The notes: generated from the letters alone by a model not told the origin. Counted from the stretch's first letter, positions 43,887 through 52,752 are shown. The stretch: 64,000 nt of DNA from Streptomyces venezuelae (GCF_008642375.1 NZ_CP029194.1:6565001-6629000), one strand, 5' to 3'. Translations and numbers: made by a program.

Positions 43887-45974
43887 TCAGCGCGCGACGG
43901 CGTCGAGAGATTCCCGCGCGGCGGCGACGATCGCCTCCGGCGTGAACCCGAACTCGCGGAAGAGGACCTTCGCGTCCGCCGAGGCACCGAAGTGCTCCAG
44001 CGAGACGATCCGGCCGGCGTCCCCGACGTACCGGTGCCAGGTGAGACCGATGCCGGCCTCGACGGCGACGCGGGCCTTGACCGACGGCGGCAGGACGGAG
44101 TCCTTGTACGCCTGGTCCTGCTCCTCGAACCACTCGACGGAGGGCATCGAGACCACCCGGGTCGGGACGCCGGCGGCCTGGAGCTGCTCGCGGGCCTCGA
44201 CGGCCAGGTGCACCTCGGAGCCGGTCGCGATCAGCACGAGCTCGGCGGGGCCGCCCTCGGCCTCGAAGAGCACGTAGCCGCCCTTCGCCGCGTCCTCGTT
44301 CGGCGCGTAGGTCGGCACACCCTGGCGGGTGAGGGCGAGGCCGTGCGGGGCGCCCTTGCCGAAGACCTTGGTGTGCCGCTTCATGATCTCGCGCCAGGCG
44401 ATCGACGTCTCGTTGGCGTCGGCCGGACGGACCACGTTCAGACCCGGGATCGCGCGCAGCGAGGCGAGGTGCTCCACCGGCTGGTGGGTCGGGCCGTCCT
44501 CGCCCAGACCGATCGAGTCGTGCGTCCAGACGTACGTCACCGGCAGGTGCATCAGGGCCGACAGACGCACGGCGTTGCGCATGTAGTCGGAGAACACCAG
44601 GAAGGTGCCGCCGTAGATCCGCGTGTTGCCGTGCAGCGCGATGCCGTTCATCTCGGCGGCCATCGAGTGCTCGCGGATGCCGAAGTGGATCGTGCGGCCG
44701 TACTTGTCGGCCTCCGGAAGCGGGTTGCCCTCGGGCAGGAACGACGAGGTCTTGTCGATCGTCGTGTTGTTCGAGCCGGCCAGGTCGGCCGAGCCGCCCC
44801 ACAGCTCCGGGACGACCGCGCCGAGCGCCTGGAGGACCTTGCCCGAGGCCGCGCGGGTGGCGACACCCTTGCCGGGCTCGAAGACGGGGAGCTTCTCCTC
44901 CCAGCCGGCGGGCAGCTCGTTCGCCTGGATGCGGTCGAACTCGGCGGCGCGCTCCGGGTTGGCCGTACGCCACTCGGCGAGCGACTTCTCCCAGGCGGCG
45001 CGGTCCTCACGGCCCCGGTCGCCGAGCGAGCGGGTGTGCGCGATGACCTCGTCGGTGACCTCGAAGGTCTGCTCCGGGTCGAAGCCCAGGACGCGCTTGG
45101 TGGCCGCGATCTCCTCGTCGCCGAGCGCCGAGCCGTGCGAGGCCTCGGTGTTCTGCGCGTTCGGCGCGGGCCAGGCGATGATCGAGCGCATCGCGATGAA
45201 CGACGGGCGCTCGGTCTCGGCCTCGGCGGCGCGGATCGCCGCGTACAGCGCGGCCGGGTCCAGGTCGCCGTTGGACTTCGGCTCGACACGCTGGACGTGC
45301 CAGCCGTACGCCTCGTACCGCTTCATCGTGTCCTCGGACACGGCGGTCTCGGTGTCGCCCTCGATCGAGATGTGGTTGTCGTCCCACAGCAGGATCAGGT
45401 TGCCGAGCTTCTGGTGGCCGGCGAGCGAGGACGCCTCGGCGGAGATGCCCTCCTGGAGGCAGCCGTCACCGGCGATCGCGTAGATCCGGTGGTCGAACGG
45501 CGAGGTGCCGGGGGCGGCCTCCGGGTCGAACAGGCCGCGCTCGTAGCGGGCGGCCATCGCCATGCCCACGGCGTTGGCGACACCCTGGCCCAGCGGGCCC
45601 GTGGTCGTCTCGACGGCGGCCGTGTGGCCGTACTCCGGGTGACCGGGGGTCTTGGAGCCCCAGGTGCGGAAGGCCTTCAGGTCGTCCAGCTCGAGACCGA
45701 AGCCACCCAGGTACAGCTGGGTGTAGAGGGTCAGGGACGAGTGGCCGGCGGAGAGGACGAACCGGTCGCGCCCGACCCACTCGGGGTCGGCCGGGTCGTG
45801 CCGCATCACCTTCTGGAAGAGGGTGTACGCGGCGGGCGCCAGGCTCATCGCCGTACCGGGATGGCCGTTGCCGACCTTCTGTACGGCGTCCGCGGCCAGG
45901 ATGCGGGCGGTGTCGACGGCCCGCTGGTCCAATTCGGTCCACTCGAGGTCTGTGGTGGTCGGCTTAGTGCTCAC
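43887..45974 (-). CDS. tkt: transketolase
   Basis: 695 residues from a GTG (MSTKPTTTDLEWTELDQRAV). It is the thiamine-diphosphate enzyme that moves two-carbon units between pentose and hexose phosphates. Visible: GNGHPGTAMS with a catalytic His, GPLGQGVANAVGMA, the TPP motif GDGCLQEGISAEASSLAGH...LWDDNHISIEGDT, and FGIREHSMAAEMNGIA in the pyrimidine-binding domain. First gene of the pentose phosphate operon; divergent from ctaB. Confidence 0.98.
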   Translation of the reverse strand: MSTKPTTTDLEWTELDQRAVDTARILAADAVQKVGNGHPGTAMSLAPAAYTLFQKVMRHDPADPEWVGRDRFVLSAGHSSLTLYTQLYLGGFGLELDDLKAFRTWGSKTPGHPEYGHTAAVETTTGPLGQGVANAVGMAMAARYERGLFDPEAAPGTSPFDHRIYAIAGDGCLQEGISAEASSLAGHQKLGNLILLWDDNHISIEGDTETAVSEDTMKRYEAYGWHVQRVEPKSNGDLDPAALYAAIRAAEAETERPSFIAMRSIIAWPAPNAQNTEASHGSALGDEEIAATKRVLGFDPEQTFEVTDEVIAHTRSLGDRGREDRAAWEKSLAEWRTANPERAAEFDRIQANELPAGWEEKLPVFEPGKGVATRAASGKVLQALGAVVPELWGGSADLAGSNNTTIDKTSSFLPEGNPLPEADKYGRTIHFGIREHSMAAEMNGIALHGNTRIYGGTFLVFSDYMRNAVRLSALMHLPVTYVWTHDSIGLGEDGPTHQPVEHLASLRAIPGLNVVRPADANETSIAWREIMKRHTKVFGKGAPHGLALTRQGVPTYAPNEDAAKGGYVLFEAEGGPAELVLIATGSEVHLAVEAREQLQAAGVPTRVVSMPSVEWFEEQDQAYKDSVLPPSVKARVAVEAGIGLTWHRYVGDAGRIVSLEHFGASADAKVLFREFGFTPEAIVAAARESLDAVAR

Positions 45975-46288
45975 CCTGGGTCAGGGCTCCTCTCCACATG
46001 TTCTGAAGCCGGTGACTGAGGGTGTACCGGCGGTGTCGAGCCTACCCCCGAAGAAGCCCCCTCTTTTCGTGCGTGGGCCCCTCAAATGAGCGGACAGAGC
46101 AAGACTGCCGGTGGCCGTGTGAGTTCGCCTCCCGAGCGGTGTCCACGCCTTGGGACACACCCCTCCAACACGACCCCACCCCCGCGAAGATCGGCGTCTG
46201 GGCAACGTCTACAGTGGCGTGGTACGCGCAAGCTTCACCCCGTCTTCATGCGGGGAGCTTGCTGGGAATTTCTCTGTCAGGGGTGTGC
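45975..46288. other. 314-base divergent promoter region between tkt and ctaB
   Basis: No credible gene lies here; the open frames that cross it have non-typical composition and no family match. It must hold the tkt and ctaB promoters. I saw no strong palindrome or consensus -35/-10 that I would assign with confidence. Confidence 0.6.
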
Positions 46289-47236
46289 GTGACGGCCGTC
46301 GAGTCCCGACCCGCAGGGGTCGTCTTGACTCCCAGCCCGGGGGGCCATCGGCCGTTCGGGGCCCGCGTCAAGGCATACGTGGCGCTGACCAAGCCGCGGA
46401 TCATCGAACTGCTGCTCATCACCACTGTTCCGGTGATGTTCCTCGCCGAACAGGGCGTGCCGAACCTGTGGCTGGTACTCGCCACCTGCTTCGGCGGCTA
46501 CCTGTCCGCGGGCGGCGCCAACGCGCTGAACATGTACATCGACCGCGACATCGACGCCCTGATGGACCGGACCTCGCAGCGTCCGCTCGTCACCGGCGTG
46601 CTCACGCCGCGTGAGGGCCTCGTCTTCGGCCTCAGCCTCGCGGTGATCTCCACGCTCTGGTTCGGCCTGCTGGTCAACTGGCTCTCCGCGGCGCTCTCGC
46701 TCGGCGCGCTCCTCTTCTACGTGGTCATCTACACGATGATCCTCAAGCGGCGGACCGCGCAGAACATCGTCTGGGGCGGCATCGCCGGCTGCCTGCCGGT
46801 CCTCATCGGCTGGTCGGCCGTGACCAACTCGATGTCGTGGGCCGCGATCATCCTCTTCCTCGTCATCTTCTTCTGGACGCCGCCGCACTACTGGCCGCTG
46901 TCGATGAAGGTGAAGGACGACTACGCCCGCGCCGGCGTGCCGATGCTCCCGGTCCTCGCCTCCAACAAGGTCGTGGCCAAGCAGATCGTCGCCTACAGCT
47001 GGGTGATGGTCGCCGTCTCGCTGCTCCTCACCCCGCTCGGCTACACCGGCTGGTTCTACACGGCCGTCGCGCTGCTCACCGGCGGCTGGTGGCTGTGGGA
47101 GGCGCACGGGCTGCTCAACCGCGCGAAGTCGGGAGCGACCGGCGCGAAGCTCAAGGAGATGCGCCTCTTCCACTGGTCCATCACCTATGTCTCGCTGCTC
47201 TTCGTGGCGGTCGCGGTGGATCCCTTCCTCCGCTAG
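46289..47236 (+). CDS. ctaB: protoheme IX farnesyltransferase (haem O synthase)
   Basis: 315 residues from the GTG at 46289 (MTAVESRPAGV), with AGGGG close upstream. It adds farnesyl to haem B, giving haem O for cytochrome aa3 oxidase. Eight to nine membrane helices; the UbiA prenyltransferase motif NMYIDRDIDALMDRT (81-95) and the second Asp region VKDDYARAGVPMLP are in place. A longer frame upstream is rejected. A terminator follows. CtaA, the next enzyme in the path, is about 2.6 kb away on the other strand. Confidence 0.95.
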   Translation: MTAVESRPAGVVLTPSPGGHRPFGARVKAYVALTKPRIIELLLITTVPVMFLAEQGVPNLWLVLATCFGGYLSAGGANALNMYIDRDIDALMDRTSQRPLVTGVLTPREGLVFGLSLAVISTLWFGLLVNWLSAALSLGALLFYVVIYTMILKRRTAQNIVWGGIAGCLPVLIGWSAVTNSMSWAAIILFLVIFFWTPPHYWPLSMKVKDDYARAGVPMLPVLASNKVVAKQIVAYSWVMVAVSLLLTPLGYTGWFYTAVALLTGGWWLWEAHGLLNRAKSGATGAKLKEMRLFHWSITYVSLLFVAVAVDPFLR

Positions 47237-47280
47237 GCCCCTCCGGCGGCGGATTCCGCTCAGATGATTTGCTCGGCCGG

Positions 47281-47318
47281 CGGCCGGGTCACGTGGGATA
47301 GGCCACGTGACCCGGCCG
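47281..47318 (+). terminator. 16-bp hairpin after ctaB
   Basis: CGGCCGGGTCACGTGG at 47281-47296 pairs perfectly with CCACGTGACCCGGCCG at 47303-47318, with a 6-base loop. Confidence 0.88.
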
Positions 47319-47354
47319 TCGCCAGTAGATCTACCCCTCGGTAGCATCCTTTTC

Positions 47355-47675
47355 ATGGCAGAAACGAAGCAGGAAGAGCGCAAGGCGGCCCGGCTCGCCA
47401 AGGAGATCAAGGCCTTCTCCAAGGAGCACGGCGGCACCGAGGGGCACCTCGCGCACATCGGTCAGGCCGGCACCCGGATCGTCCTCGTCGGCACCGACGG
47501 CGGCTGGGGCGACCTCGTCGCGCCGAGCTACGAGATCGCGAAGCAGGCCGCCGAGAAGGCCGGTCTGACGCTCCACGAGGAGTTCGACGGCGAGTTCGCC
47601 GCGAAGGTCGTCACCGGCCCGTACGAGTGGAGCCGGATGGCCGGTATCCAGATCGGCGGCCCCTCCAACAGCTGA
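47355..47675 (+). CDS. conserved small protein of unknown function
   Basis: 106 residues from the ATG at 47355. Soluble, charged, alpha/beta: a helical Lys/Glu-rich N-terminus (KQEERKAARLAKEIKAFSKE), then GTRIVLVGTDGGWGDLVAPS and a C-terminal WSRMAGIQIGGPSNS. No known domain was recognised. I recall similar small proteins next to haem A genes in other Streptomyces, but the link is only positional. The next gene is 70 bases on. Confidence 0.75.
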   Translation: MAETKQEERKAARLAKEIKAFSKEHGGTEGHLAHIGQAGTRIVLVGTDGGWGDLVAPSYEIAKQAAEKAGLTLHEEFDGEFAAKVVTGPYEWSRMAGIQIGGPSNS

Positions 47676-47706
47676 GGCAACAACCTCGCGCGGGGCTCAC
47701 CCGTTA

Positions 47707-47730
47707 GGACGTGTGGAGACACGTCCACAC
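47707..47730 (+). promoter_or_regulatory. two mutually exclusive hairpins before the amidohydrolase-like gene
   Basis: GGACGTGT (47707-47714) can pair with ACACGTCC (47719-47726), or GTGTGGA (47711-47717) with TCCACAC (47724-47730). The arms overlap, so only one can form. It ends 15 bases before the start codon and abuts the AGGGAG ribosome site. Confidence 0.4.
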
Positions 47731-47745
47731 AGGGAGCCCCCCGAG

Positions 47746-48870
47746 ATGATCGACACGCCGAGCCTGGTGGACCAGTACTGCCAGGGAGTGCTCCGTACGG
47801 AGCTCGGCCTGGGCACCTTCGAGACCCGCCTCGGCGCGCACCTCGGCGACCGGCGCGGCGCTCCGCCCGGGCTGCCCGCCGCCGGGACGACGTTCTTCGA
47901 CACGCAGACCGGTTTCGCGGTACGGCGCTGGTGCCCGCCGCTCCTCGGCCTCGAACCCCACTGCCCGCCCGCCCGCTACCTCGCCCGCCGCCGTGAGCTC
48001 GGCGTCGTCGAGGCGGGCCGACGGCTGCTCAGGGCCTCCGGGATCTCCACGTACCTCGTGGACACGGGGCCGGCCGGTGACCTGACCCGGCCGGCGGAGA
48101 TCGCCGCGGCGGCCGGCGCGGAGGCCCACGAGATCGTCCGCCTCGAATCCCTCGCCGAACAGGTCGCCGACACCTCGGGCACCGTCGACGCGTTCCTGGC
48201 CAACCTCGCCGAGGCCGTCCACGGCGCCGCCGTGAACGCCGTGGCCTTCACCTCGGTGGAGGGCGTACGCCGAGGGCTCGCGACGGCGCCCGGGCCGCCC
48301 GGACCGGGGGAGGTGCGCGGGGCCGCCGGACGCTGGCTGGCCGGACGTCCGGCCGGCGGGCCGCTCACCGACCCCGTCCTGCTGCGGCACCTCCTCTGGA
48401 TCGCCGTCACCGCCGGACGCCCGCTCCAGCTGCATGCCCGGGACCTCGATCCGGCCGTGCTCGGCGCCTTCGCCGCCGCCACGACGGGGCTCGGCACCGA
48501 CCTCGTCCTGCTGCACGCCTACCCGCACCACCGCGCGGCGGCACACCTGACCGTCGTCCACCCGCACGTGTACGCGGACCTCGGCCCGGCCCTCGCCCAC
48601 ACCGGGGCCCGGGCGGCGGCCGTCCTCGCCGAGGTCCTGGAGGCGGCGCCCTTCGGCAAGCTGCTCTTCTCCAGCGGCGCCCACGGACTGCCCGAGCTCC
48701 ACGTGGTCGCGGCGGGCATCTTCCGCTCGGCGCTCACGCGGGTGCTGGGGGAGTGGGTGATGGAAGGCGCCTGGTCGGCCGCGGACGCCCAGCGCGTCGC
48801 CACGATGATCGCGGCGGGGAACGCCCGCCGCGTCTACCGCCTCGGACCCGTTGTCAGTCGCCGTTGGTAG
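47746..48870 (+). CDS. amidohydrolase-like protein with degenerate metal sites
   Basis: 374 residues from the ATG at 47746, with AGGGAG upstream. The fold resembles the amidohydrolase part of FluG-type proteins: PLQLHARD strand, LVLLHAYPHHRAAAHL, FGKLLFSSGAHGLPELHVVAAGIFR and a C-terminal IAAGNARRVYRL. The N-terminal metal motif, usually HHCHG, reads DQYCQGV, and the metal-binding Asp of FSTDAHG-type loops is Gly in FSSGAHG. So the canonical metal centre is probably lost and the protein may have a binding or regulatory role. Function unknown. Confidence 0.7.
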   Translation: MIDTPSLVDQYCQGVLRTELGLGTFETRLGAHLGDRRGAPPGLPAAGTTFFDTQTGFAVRRWCPPLLGLEPHCPPARYLARRRELGVVEAGRRLLRASGISTYLVDTGPAGDLTRPAEIAAAAGAEAHEIVRLESLAEQVADTSGTVDAFLANLAEAVHGAAVNAVAFTSVEGVRRGLATAPGPPGPGEVRGAAGRWLAGRPAGGPLTDPVLLRHLLWIAVTAGRPLQLHARDLDPAVLGAFAAATTGLGTDLVLLHAYPHHRAAAHLTVVHPHVYADLGPALAHTGARAAAVLAEVLEAAPFGKLLFSSGAHGLPELHVVAAGIFRSALTRVLGEWVMEGAWSAADAQRVATMIAAGNARRVYRLGPVVSRRW

Positions 48871-48912
48871 CGTGCGCGGCAGATGGAAACGATCATGGGG
48901 GAGGCGGCAACC

Positions 48913-49833
48913 ATGGGAGAGACGACCGTGCACGAGGTCGACGGAGCGAGGATCGAGCGGGCGCTCGACGGCATCAGGGGGCGGATCTTCGGCCGCTGGC
49001 ACGACCTCCGGTACGGCAGCGGCATGTCGCTGAACGGTCTCGGGGAGACCCGCGACGAACTCCTCGACCACCTCGGGGCCCGCACCCTGGAGGACCCCGA
49101 GCTCGCCGCCGACCCGTCCCGCGCGGCGCTGCTCACCGCCGCGGAGTGCGCACTCGGCGTCCTGGGGCTCGGCTGCTTCCCCGAAGGGGACTGGGACGTC
49201 CCGCTGCCTCTCGTCGACGAGACCCTGAGCAGCGACGACCAGCTCTTCGACGAGAGCTGGGACCGGGGACACCGGGTGCCCACCGCGCGGACCTGGACGG
49301 ACGCCTTCGCGCTCTGCCTGATCAGCGGGCTCGCCTGGGAGCGCCGACGGGTGATCGGGCCGCTGCTCCACGAGGACTACGCGCCCGCGATCCGCTCCGG
49401 CGTGCCGTACTCGCGCTTCGACTCGGTCTCGGAGCCGGCGGACCTCGCCGAGATGGACGCCCTGTGCGCCTACCTGACGGTGCAGCACGGGCCGGTGCCC
49501 GGCGCCGTGCCCGGCGAGGTACCGGTGCGCCGGCCCGGTGCGGAGGAGCTGGCGGCCGCGGCGGCGCGACTCGACGCGGCCGGGGCGCTGAGCCCGGACC
49601 AGCGGCTGCTGCGCGTCCTGCTCGACGACGACCGCGAGGCCTTCGAGAAGGCCCTCGTGCAGCGTCTCGACGCCCACCGGGCGGGCGTCGGCGCCGATCC
49701 CGAGCCGAGGAGCCTGCTGCCGGTGGGGACCGTCGCCCTGGCCGCCCTCGCCCACCTGGCGCACGGCTGGGAGCCGGCGGTCCGCTCCGGCTACCTGCCC
49801 GCGGCGCTGCTCCGCGCGCCGGTGTCCGCATAG
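48913..49833 (+). CDS. hypothetical protein, possibly immunity-49-like
   Basis: 306 residues from the ATG at 48913, with GGGGGAGG 8 bases before it; two upstream in-frame ATGs lack such a site. All-alpha, acidic, soluble; pieces such as AALLTAAECALGVLGLGCFPEGDWDV and ARTWTDAFALCLISGLAWERR resemble Streptomyces proteins that are labelled immunity protein 49 family. No toxin gene is adjacent, so if the label is right this is an orphan immunity gene. The match is from memory and only moderate. A strong terminator overlaps the end. Confidence 0.5.
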   Translation: MGETTVHEVDGARIERALDGIRGRIFGRWHDLRYGSGMSLNGLGETRDELLDHLGARTLEDPELAADPSRAALLTAAECALGVLGLGCFPEGDWDVPLPLVDETLSSDDQLFDESWDRGHRVPTARTWTDAFALCLISGLAWERRRVIGPLLHEDYAPAIRSGVPYSRFDSVSEPADLAEMDALCAYLTVQHGPVPGAVPGEVPVRRPGAEELAAAAARLDAAGALSPDQRLLRVLLDDDREAFEKALVQRLDAHRAGVGADPEPRSLLPVGTVALAALAHLAHGWEPAVRSGYLPAALLRAPVSA

Positions 49834-49881
49834 CCGGACCGCCCGGGCCCCCGCCGTGCGGCGGGGGCCCGGGCGGTCCGG
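49834..49881. terminator. perfect 22-bp bidirectional hairpin
   Basis: The arm 49834-49855 (CCGGACCGCCCGGG...) is the exact reverse complement of 49860-49881, with loop GTGC. It separates the convergent hypothetical gene and ctaA and is the longest perfect stem seen in the window. Confidence 0.92.
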
Positions 49882-49888
49882 GGTGTTC

Positions 49889-50848
49889 TCAGGCGCTCGC
49901 GAGCGCGGAGTCGTTCTGCGCCGGGATGTCCGCCGTGGGGACCGGGCGCTCGCGCAGGCTCAGGGCGAGTCGCAGCACCGCGATCCACATCAGCGACGAG
50001 CCGAGCATGTGGACGGCGACCAGGATCTCGGGGACCCCGCTGAAGTACTGCACGTAGCCGATCGCGCCCTGCGCGAGCAGCACGATCAGCAGGTCGCGGG
50101 CGCGCGCCCGGGTGTCGTCCGGGGCGTCCACCACGCGCAGCACCAGCCACATGGCGAGCGCGAGCGCGCAGACGACCCAGGCGGCGATGGCGTGGAGGTG
50201 GGCGGCGTTCGTCCAGTCCCACGGCATGCGCGGGACGTCGCTGCTGTCACCGGCGTGCTTGCCGGCGCCGGTCACGGTCGTACCGAGCGCGATCAGCAGA
50301 CCCGAGGTGATCGTGATCGCCCACGACAGCTTGCGGACCGGTCCCGGCACACGCGGCCGGGGCGGGGTGTCGCCCTCGCCGGTCCGGTGCCAGGTGATGA
50401 CGGCCACGGTGAGCAGGGCGTTCGCTGCGAGGAAGTGGCCGGCGACGGTCCACGGGTTGAGGCCCATCCACACCGTGATGCCGCCGATGACGGCGTTGCT
50501 CATCACGATCCAGAACTGCGCCCAGCCCCAGCGGGTGAGGTTGCGGCGCCACGGCTTGGTGGACCGGGTGGCGATGATCGCCCAGCCGACGGCCGCCGAC
50601 AGGACGTACGTCAGCATCCGGTTGCCGAACTCGATCAGGCCGCGGTAGCCCTGCTCGGGCGTGACGATGAGGCTGTCTTCCGTGCACTTCGGCCAGGTGT
50701 CGCAGCCGAGACCGGAACCGGTCAGCCGGACCGCGCCACCGGTGACGATGATGAGGACGCTCATCACGACGGCGGAGAGCGCGGCGCGCCGGAGCGTCCG
50801 GGGGGACGGGGTCCAGCGCTGGGCGATGTAGGCGAGGGGGGTCAGCAC
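49889..50848 (-). CDS. ctaA: haem A synthase
   Basis: 319 residues from a GTG (MLTPLAYIAQRW). It oxidises the C8 methyl of haem O to give haem A. Eight membrane helices; GGAVRLTGSGLGCDTWPKC with the paired extracellular cysteines (about residues 38-56), GHFLAANALL, AAHLHAIAAW and AVHMLGSSL with haem-ligand His residues. The first His of the Bacillus enzyme reads Asn here (IEFGNRML), which is also the form I recall in other actinobacteria. Confidence 0.95.
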   Translation of the reverse strand: MLTPLAYIAQRWTPSPRTLRRAALSAVVMSVLIIVTGGAVRLTGSGLGCDTWPKCTEDSLIVTPEQGYRGLIEFGNRMLTYVLSAAVGWAIIATRSTKPWRRNLTRWGWAQFWIVMSNAVIGGITVWMGLNPWTVAGHFLAANALLTVAVITWHRTGEGDTPPRPRVPGPVRKLSWAITITSGLLIALGTTVTGAGKHAGDSSDVPRMPWDWTNAAHLHAIAAWVVCALALAMWLVLRVVDAPDDTRARARDLLIVLLAQGAIGYVQYFSGVPEILVAVHMLGSSLMWIAVLRLALSLRERPVPTADIPAQNDSALASA

Positions 50849-50931
50849 GGGCCCATCGTAGGACGGGGCTTGTGCACGCTTTCACGAGGGGGGTGGCTTG
50901 TCGGGAAACGTCACCCTCTGAACCTCTTCGG

Positions 50932-51699
50932 CTACTCCCAGCGGAAGAATTTCGCCGCCGCGCCGAGGCCGAGGACCGCCCAGACCGTCAGGATCAGCGC
51001 GTTGCCCCAGGGCATCGTCGCGCCGTTCTGGAGGACGTCCCGCAGGCCGTCGGAGAGGGCGGAGATCGGGAGCAGTTCCAGGAGCGAGCGGGCGGGCTCC
51101 GGGAACTTGTCCAGCGGCACGATGACCCCGCCGCCCACCAGGAGCAGCAGGAAGACGAGGTTGGCGGCGGCCAGGGTGGCCTCTGCCTTGAGGGTGCCCG
51201 CCATGAGCAGTCCGAGGCCCGAGAAGGCGGCCGTGCCGAGGACCAGGAGCAGGAGGACGGAGAGCGGGTTTCCCTGCGGGGACCAGCCGAGTGCCAGGGC
51301 GATGGCGGTGAGGAGCGCGACCTGGAGCACCTCGGTGACGAGGACGGCGAGCGTCTTGGCGGTCATGAGCGCCCAGCGGGGGAGCGGTGAGGCGCCGAGG
51401 CGCTTGAGCACCCCGTACCGCCGCTCGAATCCGGTCGCGATGGCCTGGCCGGTGAAGGCGGTCGAGAGCACGGCGAGCGCGAGGACGCCGGGGGCGAGGA
51501 AGTCGACGGCCTCGCCGGCGCCGGTGTCGACGATGTCGACCGTGGAGAAGAGGACGAGGAGCAGCGAGGGGATGATCACCGTCAGGAGGAGCTGCTCGCC
51601 GTTGCGCAGCAGCATCCGGGTCTCCAGGGCCGTCTGCGCCGCGATCATCCGCCCGACGGGGGCGGCACCGGGCTTCGGGGAGTAGGTACCCGTGCTCAC
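50932..51699 (-). CDS. ABC-2 type exporter permease
   Basis: 255 residues from a GTG overlapping the ATPase stop (GTGA). Six membrane helices, with the ABC-2 pattern TAFTGQAIATGFERRYGVLKRLGASPLPRW (about 85-114) and LLPISALSDGLRDVL before the last helix. It forms the membrane channel of an exporter with the upstream ATPase; the substrate could be a drug, lipid or siderophore-like compound. 83 bases separate it from ctaA. Confidence 0.9.
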   Translation of the reverse strand: MSTGTYSPKPGAAPVGRMIAAQTALETRMLLRNGEQLLLTVIIPSLLLVLFSTVDIVDTGAGEAVDFLAPGVLALAVLSTAFTGQAIATGFERRYGVLKRLGASPLPRWALMTAKTLAVLVTEVLQVALLTAIALALGWSPQGNPLSVLLLLVLGTAAFSGLGLLMAGTLKAEATLAAANLVFLLLLVGGGVIVPLDKFPEPARSLLELLPISALSDGLRDVLQNGATMPWGNALILTVWAVLGLGAAAKFFRWE

Positions 51700-52622
51700 G
51701 ACCTCAGCTCCTTGCCGGTCAGTTCCAGGAAGACGTCTTCGAGGGTGTGGCGCTCGACGGAGATGCCCTCGGGCATGACGCCGTGCTGGGCGCACCAGGT
51801 GGTGACCGTGGCGAGCAGCTGCGGGTCGACGGTGCCGGTGATGCGGTACGTGCCGGGGAGGGGTTCCGCGGCGGCCGTGCCGTCCGGCAGTGCCTTGAGC
51901 AGGGAGCCCAGGTCGAGCCCGGGGCGGCCGGTGAAGCGCAGGGTGTTCTCGGCGCCGCCGCGGCAGAGCTGCTCGGGGCTGCCTTGGGCGGCGACCCGGC
52001 CGGCGTCGATGATGGCGACGTCGTCGGCCAGCTCCTCGGCCTCCTGCATGAAGTGGGTGGTGAGGACGACCGTCACGCCGTCGGCGCGCAGTTCGCGCAC
52101 GAGGTCCCAGGTGGCGCGGCGGGCCTGAGGGTCGAGTCCGGCGGTCGGCTCGTCGAGGAAGACGAGCTCGGGGCGGCCGACGACGGCCATGGCGAGCGCG
52201 AGGCGCTGCTGCTGGCCGCCGGAGAGCCGTCGGTAGGTGGTGCGGCCGCAGGAGCCGAGGCCGAGCCGCTCGATCAGGGCGTCCACGTCCAGGGGGTGGG
52301 CGTGCAGCTTCGCCATGTGGCGGAGCATCTCGTCGGCCCGGGCGCCCGAGTAGACGCCACCCGACTGGAGCATCACGCCGATCCGGGGGCGCAGCGCGGC
52401 CGCGTCGGCGACCGGGTCGAGGCCGAGGACGCGGACGGTGCCGCCGTCGGGCCGGCGGTAGCCCTCGCAGGTCTCGACGGTGGTGGTCTTGCCGGCCCCG
52501 TTGGGGCCGAGGACGGCGGTGACGGTGCCGGCCCGTACGTCGAGGTCGAGGCCGTCGACGGCGGTCTTGTTTCCGTACCGCTTGACCAGGCCACGTACCT
52601 GGACGACGGACTCATTTCCCAT
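51696..52622 (-). CDS. ABC exporter ATP-binding protein
   Basis: 308 residues of the DrrA type. Walker A GPNGAGKTTT (about 39-48), LQSGGV Q-loop region, signature LSGGQQQRLALAMA (about 136-149), Walker B LVFLDEPTAGLD and the switch His in LTTHFM. The C-terminal 80 residues form the DrrA-like extension. Partner of the downstream permease. Its start lies about 110 bases from an iron-box-like palindrome shared with the divergent suf operon. Confidence 0.93.
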   Translation of the reverse strand: MGNESVVQVRGLVKRYGNKTAVDGLDLDVRAGTVTAVLGPNGAGKTTTVETCEGYRRPDGGTVRVLGLDPVADAAALRPRIGVMLQSGGVYSGARADEMLRHMAKLHAHPLDVDALIERLGLGSCGRTTYRRLSGGQQQRLALAMAVVGRPELVFLDEPTAGLDPQARRATWDLVRELRADGVTVVLTTHFMQEAEELADDVAIIDAGRVAAQGSPEQLCRGGAENTLRFTGRPGLDLGSLLKALPDGTAAAEPLPGTYRITGTVDPQLLATVTTWCAQHGVMPEGISVERHTLEDVFLELTGKELRS

Positions 52623-52733
52623 GTGCGGAAGTCTAGAGAGGGGGCGGAGGTCCTCCCGGCATGGGGCCCGTCGGACCCCGCTCGGCCTTGTCCCACGGGG
52701 CGGATTCGTCCTACGAATGATCGTTTCCGCAGG

Positions 52734-52752
52734 TCAGGTAAGCCTTACCTGA
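52734..52752. promoter_or_regulatory. 19-bp iron-box-like palindrome (DmdR/IdeR type)
   Basis: TCAGGTAAGCCTTACCTGA has two perfect 9-base arms round a central C. It agrees at 14 of 19 positions with the DmdR1/IdeR iron box TTAGGTTAGGCTAACCTAA as I remember it. It lies between the divergent ABC exporter and sufR, 72 bases ahead of the sufR start. An iron-responsive repressor could therefore control the suf operon, the exporter, or both. Confidence 0.65.

Noticed and set aside
46022..46288. Upstream extension of ctaB by about 90 codons
   Set aside because: The extension lacks family match and covers the divergent promoter region.
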